Source: Paenibacillus polygoni (lineage in GTDB: Bacteria > Bacillota > Bacilli > Paenibacillales > Paenibacillaceae). From it: a stretch of 64,000 nucleotides of DNA. The position numbers were made by a program, and so were the translations under genes. This document shows positions 36,576-44,235 of the stretch, in pieces (position 1 is the stretch's first letter; each line of letters starts with the position of its first letter). Location: contig NZ_CP127162.1 in the NCBI RefSeq assembly GCF_030263935.1, positions 4,049,501 to 4,113,500 of the forward strand, written 5' to 3'. A model generated the notes under the pieces. That model did not search any database and was not told the DNA's origin. It saw nothing but the letters and a program-made list of their open reading frames with translations.

Positions 36576-37659
36576 GCAGCTTCCCTCCAAGCAGAAATTT
36601 AACTACTTTATCCGATACATCTTTAGCGAGATACCCTTTTGGACACTCCCAAGAACGATTTAGTTCCATCATCAGCGCTGCGGATGCAGCAATTCGTTCT
36701 GCTTCAAGCCCTGATACAATGTTACTTCCGCAATCGACGGTCTCTGGCCGTTCTGTCGTCTTACGCATGGTCACCGTAGGCACTCCCATAATGCAGCACT
36801 CTTCCTGGACTGTTCCGCTGTCCGTTAAAGCGCAGCATGCATTTTGCTCCAGTAAAAGAAAATCGAAAAATCCGAAGGGCTCATGAAATTCTACTAAGGG
36901 ATGCATCGTCAGCTTCAAATGTTCTTTAATCCGTGCTGCGGTACGAGGGTGAATACTGCAAATGATCCGTTTTCCATGTTTCTCTGCTACGAGATTGAGT
37001 CCTGTCATAATAGCTGCTAGATGCGCGGGATGATCTACATTTTCTGCTCTATGGGCGGTAACGAGAAAGTACTCTCCTTTTTCAAGGCCCAAGGTTTTCA
37101 TAATTTTGCTGTCCAGCATACGATTTTCATAATGCTTCATTACTTCATATATGGGATTGCCCGTGAGCACGATTCGCTGACTAGGAACACCTTCCCGGAT
37201 TAAATGTGCTTTGCTTTGTTCTGTATAAGGCATATTAATGCTTGATATAGCGTCAATTACCCGGCGGTTTTTCTCTTCGGGTACATCGAGGTCATAACAC
37301 CGATTCCCTGCTTCCATGTGAATGACCGGTATACCCATTCTCTCTGCGAGAATGGCAGATAAAGCACTGTTCGTATCTCCTAGCAGCAAGATTTTATCTG
37401 GCTTTTCCTGTACCAGAATTTTTTCCAGCTGACTGAACATGGCAGACAATTGCTCACCAAGCGTAGCTGCTTCATCCTGAAGTACATAATCTGGAGATCG
37501 CAGGCCTAATTCTCTAAAAAATTGACCGCTGAGACTTTCTGTGAAATTCTGTCCTGTATGCACAAGGATGTGACGATCTGCATAACGGTCCAGCTTAGGA
37601 ATAATAAGACTCAGCCGGATAATTTCCGGCCTTGTTCCAAGTACCGTCATAATCTTCAA
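36568..37659 (-). CDS. fnlC: UDP-N-acetylglucosamine 2-epimerase-like protein, WecB/FnlC type
   Basis: 363 residues, the normal length for non-hydrolysing 2-epimerases. Conserved pieces: LGTRPEIIRLSLIIPKL, HTGQNF, LLGDTNSALSA, HMEAGNRCYDLDVPEEKNR and LTDSGTVQEECCIMG. Alone it could make UDP-ManNAc, but next to FnlA- and FnlB-type genes it most likely inverts C-2 in the last step to UDP-L-FucNAc. Overlaps the FnlA-type gene by eight bases. Confidence 0.83.
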   Translation of the reverse strand: MKIMTVLGTRPEIIRLSLIIPKLDRYADRHILVHTGQNFTESLSGQFFRELGLRSPDYVLQDEAATLGEQLSAMFSQLEKILVQEKPDKILLLGDTNSALSAILAERMGIPVIHMEAGNRCYDLDVPEEKNRRVIDAISSINMPYTEQSKAHLIREGVPSQRIVLTGNPIYEVMKHYENRMLDSKIMKTLGLEKGEYFLVTAHRAENVDHPAHLAAIMTGLNLVAEKHGKRIICSIHPRTAARIKEHLKLTMHPLVEFHEPFGFFDFLLLEQNACCALTDSGTVQEECCIMGVPTVTMRKTTERPETVDCGSNIVSGLEAERIAASAALMMELNRSWECPKGYLAKDVSDKVVKFLLGGKLHV

Positions 37660-37675
37660 GGTGACCCCTCCTTTT

Positions 37676-39103
37676 TCATGAAGTCAACTTTCGTTTTTTC
37701 TGAGACCTCTGAGGCTTCATGACAGAACGTGTTTGCTTCCTTTTATTTTTCTTCAATGGCTTTATCTTCGTGTTATTTCTAGATTTTTTACCGTTTTTTT
37801 TCAGCCGCGCAGAGCTTGATTTTTTCTTTCGTTGCTGCATTATCCTTCTCTTACTTTTCACCGGTTTACGCTTTTTGGCATGAGTTCGCAGACGAGCAGA
37901 GGGTGTACCAAACCAATCTGGGAATTGGCTCATGAGTTGACGAATCATGTCTTCTGCACGGTTTTTATATGCTTCTGCACCGTATCGCTGCTCTGCGGCT
38001 ATTTTGCTCCGTTCGCCCGTACGCGCCGTTTCCTCTGGATTTTGGATACAGACAGCCATTCTGCTTGCTAAGTCCGAAGCACTACCCGGCTCAGCAAGTA
38101 AATGCGAATTACCGACAGCCTCCATCATCTCCTGAAGACCTCCCTGTCCAAAGGCAACAACCGGTGTTCCAAAGTAGAGACTCTCCAGTGCCGTCATCCC
38201 AAAACCTTCTTTGACCATACTCGGAACGGCGGTAAGATCCATCGCACAGTACGCTTCGCTGACTTGTTCAAGAAAAGGAGTAAAGATGAATTGTTGGCGG
38301 TATCTCGATTCAGCGATCAATCTCACACATTCGTTGTAATAGACCTCATCGACTGGGTTTCCTATAATCCAAAACCTGCTATGGGGATAGGATTCACATA
38401 AAGACAGAGCACTTTGTACGAAAGGCAGTAACCCTTTAGCATCGTATATAAAAGTGGAAATATAACCAACGCAGAAATGTTCGGGCGATAGTCCAATCAT
38501 GCTGCGCCTTGTTGCTCGAAGAACATTCCACTGATGAATTGCAGCAAGAGAAGCATCCCATGTGGGAGATAATATGGTGGATTTTGCGGAGATATTGCTG
38601 CCTTGTAAAGGTTCGAAGACGGTTTGCGAGATGCCGATGACCCAGTTGCTGAACTCATCAATGATCTTTATGGATTCCCCCGTATACGCGTTCATGGTAA
38701 TCGTTTCAGTAATTTTCCAAATCACCGGGATGTAAAGCATTCGTGCTGCCATAGCAGGTACCGCATTCACACAGGTATTCGTGAGTACGATTTGAGGGGA
38801 TTCTTTTTGCAGCAGACGGATCACAGCGTGGGAAGACGGGGTATGCATTAACTGATCTGCCTCTTGTCTAAGCCCCTCATGGGGAGTGTAGATGTTGTGA
38901 AGCAGTTCATAAGACTGGACTTTTACTCGAATTCCATTCTTTCGAGCTAGCAAGGAAATCATTCCTTCATTAGGGACCACGAGTACACAGCGAAAGTAAG
39001 GCCTCATTTCTTGGCAAAAGCGAAGCAGCAGCTTTTCTGCCCCCGTAATACTTTGGCTGTGACTGATATGACTGAATAACATTAATTTCGGCTTTTGTGT
39101 CAT
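37676..39103 (-). CDS. GT4-family glycosyltransferase with a strongly basic C-terminal tail
   Basis: 475 residues. The GT-B fold spans about residues 1-405, with SQSITGAEKLLLRFCQEM at the start and SMVKEGFGMTALESLYFGTPVVAFG as donor site. The last 70 residues are almost only Lys, Arg, Ser, Gln and Asn, with runs such as QQRKKKSSSARLKKNGKK. No such tail belongs to the GT4 family. Other proteins of this cluster carry basic N-terminal extensions, which points to a shared binding function. A strong SD-like AAGGAGGTGA about 65 bases upstream has no good open reading frame behind it. Confidence 0.85.
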   Translation of the reverse strand: MTQKPKLMLFSHISHSQSITGAEKLLLRFCQEMRPYFRCVLVVPNEGMISLLARKNGIRVKVQSYELLHNIYTPHEGLRQEADQLMHTPSSHAVIRLLQKESPQIVLTNTCVNAVPAMAARMLYIPVIWKITETITMNAYTGESIKIIDEFSNWVIGISQTVFEPLQGSNISAKSTILSPTWDASLAAIHQWNVLRATRRSMIGLSPEHFCVGYISTFIYDAKGLLPFVQSALSLCESYPHSRFWIIGNPVDEVYYNECVRLIAESRYRQQFIFTPFLEQVSEAYCAMDLTAVPSMVKEGFGMTALESLYFGTPVVAFGQGGLQEMMEAVGNSHLLAEPGSASDLASRMAVCIQNPEETARTGERSKIAAEQRYGAEAYKNRAEDMIRQLMSQFPDWFGTPSARLRTHAKKRKPVKSKRRIMQQRKKKSSSARLKKNGKKSRNNTKIKPLKKNKRKQTRSVMKPQRSQKKRKLTS

Positions 39104-39282
39104 CTCGGGCGTACAACCTTCCTGCTTACTTGCCTAACTATAGCCAGCGAAAGGATGTGCGTCGTTCACCTCCTTCGTTTGTGCGTTTGAAGGATCATGG
39201 CTCTACCTCAATATATGAAATACGGCAAATGACGGCACGACATATGCACCGTATCATTCGCACATAATTTACAGCATACTCG

Positions 39283-40434
39283 CTATGAGCCGAATATCGT
39301 CTGAAGCAGGGATTCCATGCGGTGATGATAGGAATGCTCTTTCCAGGTACGCTCAAAACCTCTGAGCGCAATAGCTCTCCGTTTATCTTCATTAGCAAGA
39401 TAGTATTCAATTTTGTCCATCATCTCAGCAGCCGTCTCATATGTTTCAATCTCTACTCCAGGTTTATAAAAACGGGCTAAGTCTCCTCTGGCATCGGTAA
39501 GCTGCAGGGTTGCACAGGCTGAAATTTCAAAGGTACGGGGGTTCGGTGATAAAGCAGGGATTTTAAGACTATTATTATTTACAGAATCGTCTTCATGGGA
39601 ACGGTGTAAGTTGAGCACAATCTTTGTTCCGTTATACACCTCTTTTGTCTCCTCTGGACTCATCCAGCGATTCAGTTCAATCTTGTGTTTATATTTTTTA
39701 AAGTCAGGGAGTCGATCCCACCATATTCCGTTGAATACAGTTTGATGCGACATGATTTGCGGGAGGAGAGGATTGAAATAATTCACACGGTTCCAATATC
39801 CTGACCCAATGAAGCTGATATCTCTGCGATGAAGGGCAGGCATTTTACTCGGGTGAAACTGGGGGAGGTAAGCAGCAAAAGGTAAATAATGCACTTCTGA
39901 ACATCCATGACTCTCGTATAACTCGATACAATTCAGTTCAAGTGTGAATACATAATCGTAACGGGGAGCAATATTTAGCGTTATATCTGTATAATAAGGA
40001 TCATCTGTCAGCCAAATTGCTGTTTGTATTCCTTGATTTCGGATGGCATCTACCTGTTCTACCGGAAAGTACATTCCATCTAAGACCAGCACGAGATCAG
40101 GCTTTAGCAAGGCTGTCATTTCTGCAACGGGTTCATGAGGTTCTGCTGTATGAAGAGTCGTAACCATGTCTCGTAACGTCCCTCTTATTGCCTCGTCCAG
40201 AGGCGAGTAAGGAAATCCCTTACCTGAGGAAACATATAGGACGTGTAGAGGTCGTACAGGCGAAGGCTCGACTGCTCGGTTCATTATAAAATGAGCGCGG
40301 CCGCGCAAATACCCATCATCATAACCTCGTTGAAAAGATGTACTCTGATTCGCTGGATTTACGGAATACGGTAACCGCTTCGGTCTTGCTCGTACTGTTT
40401 TCTTTCTTGAAGCCTTTACTCGCTTTATGGCCAC
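39283..40434 (-). CDS. CgeB-like spore glycosyltransferase with basic N-terminus
   Basis: 383 residues from the GTG at 40434 (AAGGTGG nine bases upstream; a GTG three codons earlier is possible). The first 25 residues are Lys/Arg-rich (RVKASRKKTVRARPKR), then the motif SFQRGYDDGYLRGRA at about 33-47, then a CgeB-type GT-B domain: HVLYVSSGKGFPYSPLD, IWLTDDPYYTD, ISFIGSGYWNRV and PNPRTFEISACATLQLTD. B. subtilis CgeB is needed for the outermost spore layer. It is a paralogue of the upstream gene at 40487-41554. Confidence 0.8.
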   Translation of the reverse strand: MAIKRVKASRKKTVRARPKRLPYSVNPANQSTSFQRGYDDGYLRGRAHFIMNRAVEPSPVRPLHVLYVSSGKGFPYSPLDEAIRGTLRDMVTTLHTAEPHEPVAEMTALLKPDLVLVLDGMYFPVEQVDAIRNQGIQTAIWLTDDPYYTDITLNIAPRYDYVFTLELNCIELYESHGCSEVHYLPFAAYLPQFHPSKMPALHRRDISFIGSGYWNRVNYFNPLLPQIMSHQTVFNGIWWDRLPDFKKYKHKIELNRWMSPEETKEVYNGTKIVLNLHRSHEDDSVNNNSLKIPALSPNPRTFEISACATLQLTDARGDLARFYKPGVEIETYETAAEMMDKIEYYLANEDKRRAIALRGFERTWKEHSYHHRMESLLQTIFGS

Positions 40435-40486
40435 CTCATTCACCCACCTTCTTCTTATCTCTTCATCTGTTCACGAAGTGAATAGT

Positions 40487-41554
40487 TTACAAATAACTCA
40501 GCAGCATCTGAATGCGCGTCTGAAAGGTATGCTTCTCATGCGTTGTATATAGACTTCTCCAAGCAACAGCTAGCCTTTCTTCTTCATTCTTAAGATAATA
40601 GGAAATCTTATCCTGCAGCTCAGCACTATTTTCATAAGTCTCTATATCGTATCCAGGTCTGTAGTAATTCGGTAAATCCTCTCTTATATCTGTGATTTGC
40701 AGGGTTCCACAGGCATTCATTTCATACGTTCTGGGATTAATAGAACCTGCTGCAATCTGATGAGTGTTCCGATTATCCAGCCCATATTCATGGGGTCTAT
40801 GCATATTAATCACGATTTTTGCTCCGTTGTAGTAATCTACCGTTTCCACTGGAGGAATCCAGTCCGGCTTGATAAAAGAAGCGAGTAAGTCTTGCCTCTG
40901 CAGTCTGCTCCACTGTCCCCCTGCAATCAGGACACGCTTATTACTTAGAAAAGGAGCAAGTTCATCGAATAAAGAAATTCGATTCCAGAATCCATTGCCG
41001 ATAAAGCAGACATCATACTGGACATCTGAGGATATTTTACGAGGTGAGAAAAGAGAGGTGTTTACCCCGAGCGGAACATGATGGACATGCTTAGCCCCCT
41101 GGTTCTGATAGAAGGGTACCGCCCTAATTTCATGGGTGAAGACAAGATCGTAATGCAGACAAATGTCTGCTGTAGCTTCTGTAAAATATGGATCATCTAC
41201 AAACCAGATCGCTGTACGAATACCTAGTGCACGAATCTCATCTATCTGTGATAAATGGTTCTCCGGAAAGACATGAAGACCATTCATAACGAGTACAAGA
41301 TCCGGCCTATGAATAGCCGCATATTCTTTCATATGAGCTGCATTCACGACGATACATTTAGAAACAGTCATTTGAAGCGCAGCAATCACACCGCCATCAA
41401 TCGCTTCAAAACCTTGCGGTACATAAAGTACCTTCATGTTTCGAATCACGGTCTCCGGCTGCTTTACTCTCTGAAGGATGGCTTCACACCCGCCAAGCCG
41501 AACCCCTTCCGCATAACCATCAAGATAACTTTGCTTCCTTCTTGTATTTTTCAC
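40487..41554 (-). CDS. CgeB-like spore glycosyltransferase
   Basis: 355 residues, GTG start with AGGTGA seven bases upstream. A short basic start (MKNTRRKQ) leads into SYLDGYAEGVRLGG at residues 9-22, then the CgeB-type domain: MKVLYVPQGFEAIDGGV, IWFVDDPYFTE, VCFIGNGFWNRISLF, INPRTYEMNACGTLQITD. The catalytic parts align with the next gene along their full length, so the two arose by duplication. The WFVDDPY segment is typical of the DUF3880/CgeB family. Donor and acceptor are unknown; the neighbouring UDP-FucNAc genes suggest one donor. Confidence 0.82.
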   Translation of the reverse strand: MKNTRRKQSYLDGYAEGVRLGGCEAILQRVKQPETVIRNMKVLYVPQGFEAIDGGVIAALQMTVSKCIVVNAAHMKEYAAIHRPDLVLVMNGLHVFPENHLSQIDEIRALGIRTAIWFVDDPYFTEATADICLHYDLVFTHEIRAVPFYQNQGAKHVHHVPLGVNTSLFSPRKISSDVQYDVCFIGNGFWNRISLFDELAPFLSNKRVLIAGGQWSRLQRQDLLASFIKPDWIPPVETVDYYNGAKIVINMHRPHEYGLDNRNTHQIAAGSINPRTYEMNACGTLQITDIREDLPNYYRPGYDIETYENSAELQDKISYYLKNEEERLAVAWRSLYTTHEKHTFQTRIQMLLSYL

Positions 41555-41599
41555 CTCGCACTCACCTATCTCTCTCTGTACATTAGTTCATGTAGTCCT

Positions 41600-41632
41600 T
41601 CTAACTATATGCCCTAAGGTCAAATGCATCAT
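41600..41632 (-). promoter_or_regulatory. weak sigma-K-like -10 element before the CgeB-like pair
   Basis: The minus-strand sequence GCATATAGTT lies about 60 bases before the CgeB-like start and differs from the sigma-K -10 pattern gCATAnnnTA in the last base. No good -35 element stands at the usual distance. B. subtilis cge promoters need GerE, which can replace a poor -35. Confidence 0.3.
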
Positions 41633-41745
41633 GGACGTGTGTCCAGAAACTAAGAAAATTGGCGTTTGTACGGCAGACATTTGTCTAAACTGCGTTATGT
41701 ATATGTAAGTCTAACTTGAGTGACTTGTCCTCCCGAAAATAGAGC

Positions 41746-41811
41746 CTAAGCCGTCATCTTGAACGTCTGTTTTGTCTAACACAGACAAAGATGACAGCCC
41801 TCATGAGCTTA
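41746..41811 (-). terminator. long hairpin after the basic small protein (possible attenuator)
   Basis: GTCATCTT/AAGATGAC and GTCTGT/ACAGAC form a nested stem at 41753-41795, with an outer CTAAG/CTTAG pair reaching the stop codon. No T-run follows on either strand, so it may stabilise the upstream mRNA end or act as a partial stop rather than a full terminator. Confidence 0.5.
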
Positions 41812-42147
41812 GATCTCTTCACCTTGATAAGCGAGTGCATGACCATCTTCGAACCCTTTGGCAAATCCGACGTTGAACCCCTCGTTGTAAGCATCGTTGT
41901 AGGATTTGTGTCCGGTTTTTTTTGCTGAGGAGTGTCGTCTCCCGGTAGTTTTTCGAGAGACCTTTCGTTTTCCGTTCTTTTTTTTGATGAGTGAAGAGGT
42001 TTTTTTTCTCAATAGAGATTTGTTCTTCTGCCCTGCCGCCTTCTTCTTTTTCTTCGCAAGTCTCACTGATTTCGGCACCGAACGAGTTGCCTTTTTGACA
42101 GCACCTTTTTTTAAGGTCCCCACTTTTGAAGACTTTTTTCTTGTCAT
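41809..42147 (-). CDS. small Lys/Arg-rich protein ending in a repeated aromatic-glycine motif
   Basis: 112 residues from the ATG at 42147 (GGAGG seven bases upstream). The first 80 residues are dominated by Lys, Arg, Ser and Thr (MTRKKSSKVGTLKKG at the start). The last 30 residues are a repeat of aromatic-x-x-G units: SYNDAYNEGFNVGFAKG, then FEDGHALAYQG. There is no catalytic domain. The same layout, basic segment then aromatic-glycine motif, is the N-terminus of the neighbouring glycosyltransferases. It may be a free-standing anchor or scaffold of the coat glycan system. I know no family for it. Confidence 0.75.
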   Translation of the reverse strand: MTRKKSSKVGTLKKGAVKKATRSVPKSVRLAKKKKKAAGQKNKSLLRKKTSSLIKKKNGKRKVSRKTTGRRHSSAKKTGHKSYNDAYNEGFNVGFAKGFEDGHALAYQGEEI

Positions 42148-42168
42148 CCTCATTCCTCCTGTCTAAGT

Positions 42169-42462
42169 TCAGTCTTGGGACGTGCCCTTGCATGGCAGTC
42201 GCTTATTTGCGAACCATGGAGGTGCTGGAGTTCCCTTATTCAGTGGACTAAACTTCATCAGCCCAGCCATCTCTGCCATCTCTAGGCGACAACGTTCAAT
42301 AAGAAGGATATGCTCAGGCAGACGCTCCTCGCCCTCGGTGGAGCTCATCAGCTCATAGCGATCGCCAATGATGGTCAGTATCCGTGACAGTGCTAGCTGA
42401 CTCCTTGTCATCGACTCAAGAAAGGCGATTTTCGCTTCTTTTTCTTTGGATAGTAAATTCAT
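42169..42462 (-). CDS. small helical protein of the spore glycan cluster
   Basis: 97 residues, predicted mostly helical over residues 1-75 (KEAKIAFLESMTRSQLALSRIL, LLIERCRLEMAEMAGLMK), with a proline-rich, basic end (GTPAPPWFANKRLPCKG). An AAGGGA site lies five bases before the ATG, inside the end of the previous gene. No family recognised. It is the third of three consecutive small helical genes and precedes the basic motif protein. Confidence 0.72.
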   Translation of the reverse strand: MNLLSKEKEAKIAFLESMTRSQLALSRILTIIGDRYELMSSTEGEERLPEHILLIERCRLEMAEMAGLMKFSPLNKGTPAPPWFANKRLPCKGTSQD

Positions 42463-42464
42463 CT

Positions 42465-42788
42465 TTATCCCTTACCATTATCATAGTCCATCATCATTTG
42501 ATCATAGCCATTCTCTTCACTCTGATGAAGCAGTGCTTTCAAATTCTTGTTCAGTCCTGCTTCCATACGGTTAATACCTTCAAGCAGTTCAAGCAACTGC
42601 TCCTGTAGTTTAAGAGAGACCGTTAGTTGATCCTCATGACTGTCATAGGTGGCAGCGCTTAAGTGATTGACAGACCAATTTCTCATCTTTTCTGCTTCGA
42701 GTGCTTTCGCCTCCAAGATAAGGGAAATGTTGTGCTGAACTTTGACCGCAGCATCCAGCATTTGGAGCAGTGACTTCTCTCTGTTCAT
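42465..42788 (-). CDS. small helical protein of the spore glycan cluster
   Basis: 107 residues, almost wholly amphipathic helix: SLLQMLDAAVKVQHNISLILEAKALEAEKM and QLTVSLKLQEQLLELLEGINRMEAGL in two stretches, then an acidic Asp/Met-rich end. AGGTGA precedes the ATG. Unlike its basic neighbours it is acidic, so a direct interaction between the two is conceivable. No function known. Confidence 0.72.
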   Translation of the reverse strand: MNREKSLLQMLDAAVKVQHNISLILEAKALEAEKMRNWSVNHLSAATYDSHEDQLTVSLKLQEQLLELLEGINRMEAGLNKNLKALLHQSEENGYDQMMMDYDNGKG

Positions 42789-42815
42789 TTCTTAGATCAC
42801 CTGCCTTTAAGAAAT

Positions 42816-43103
42816 TTACTCTTCATCGGCTACTGCCAGTTCCTTCACTAGATGAGAAATGGAATCTGCAATCATTTCTTGTAAATCTGCAAGTCCGCTG
42901 AGATAAGCTACAATCCCTGCATTCACAGAAGCCGAACCATCAAGTAAGCCTTGAGCATCTGCAAATTGCGGCATCAAATCTGGCATTTCATGCATGAGTT
43001 CTGCCATACGGACATTGACCTCTCGTTCCGCATCCAGTACTCTGGCCACCTGCTGATGCGCATGAGCCATATGTGCAAGCATTTCATCTAATTTGTTTTG
43101 CAT
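42816..43103 (-). CDS. small helical protein of the spore glycan cluster
   Basis: 95 residues, acidic and helical: KLDEMLAHMAHAHQQVARVLDAE and IVAYLSGLADLQEMIADSISHLVKEL in separate stretches. I recall similar short proteins beside CgeB-like and other glycosyltransferase genes in Paenibacillus genomes, sometimes with an unsupported epimerase label; nothing in this sequence supports an enzyme. First gene after the sigma-K-like promoter, so it probably starts the spore glycan transcript. Confidence 0.72.
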   Translation of the reverse strand: MQNKLDEMLAHMAHAHQQVARVLDAEREVNVRMAELMHEMPDLMPQFADAQGLLDGSASVNAGIVAYLSGLADLQEMIADSISHLVKELAVADEE

Positions 43104-43168
43104 GTCCCGGCCCCTTCTTCTTAAATTTGAGATCGGTTATTTTGATTTTCCGAAAGAACAAAAAAAAT

Positions 43169-43213
43169 ACCCGGCCTTCGCATTTGCCTTAGGTAGCATA
43201 TGCCGGGCCGGGT
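43169..43213 (-). terminator. ldh terminator
   Basis: ACCCGGC (43169-43175) pairs with GCCGGGT (43207-43213), and eight T follow on the minus strand. The loop contains a sigma-K-like -10 element (see the overlapping promoter). Confidence 0.8.
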
Positions 43214-43222
43214 AGCTCAGTT
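43194..43222 (-). promoter_or_regulatory. sigma-K-like promoter of the spore glycan cluster
   Basis: On the minus strand AACT (43219-43222), 16 bases, then CATATGCTA (43194-43202), preceded by G. The -10 matches the sigma-K pattern gCATAnnnTA in full and the -35 in three of four positions. Transcripts from here would begin near 43185, inside the ldh terminator, without its 5' arm. Confidence 0.55.
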
Positions 43223-43239
43223 CCTATATATGGAGGGAA

Positions 43240-44208
<969 letters not shown>

Positions 44209-44235
44209 TCAATCTCAAAAGCTGAATTTTTGGTC

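Noticed and set aside
30716..43222. The glycan cluster as a vegetative capsule or O-antigen-like locus
   Set aside because: No Wzx/Wzy, ABC exporter, chain-length regulator or initiating membrane transferase was found, whereas CgeB-like genes and a sigma-K-like promoter point to the spore. The capsule reading is not excluded, because flanking genes are missing.
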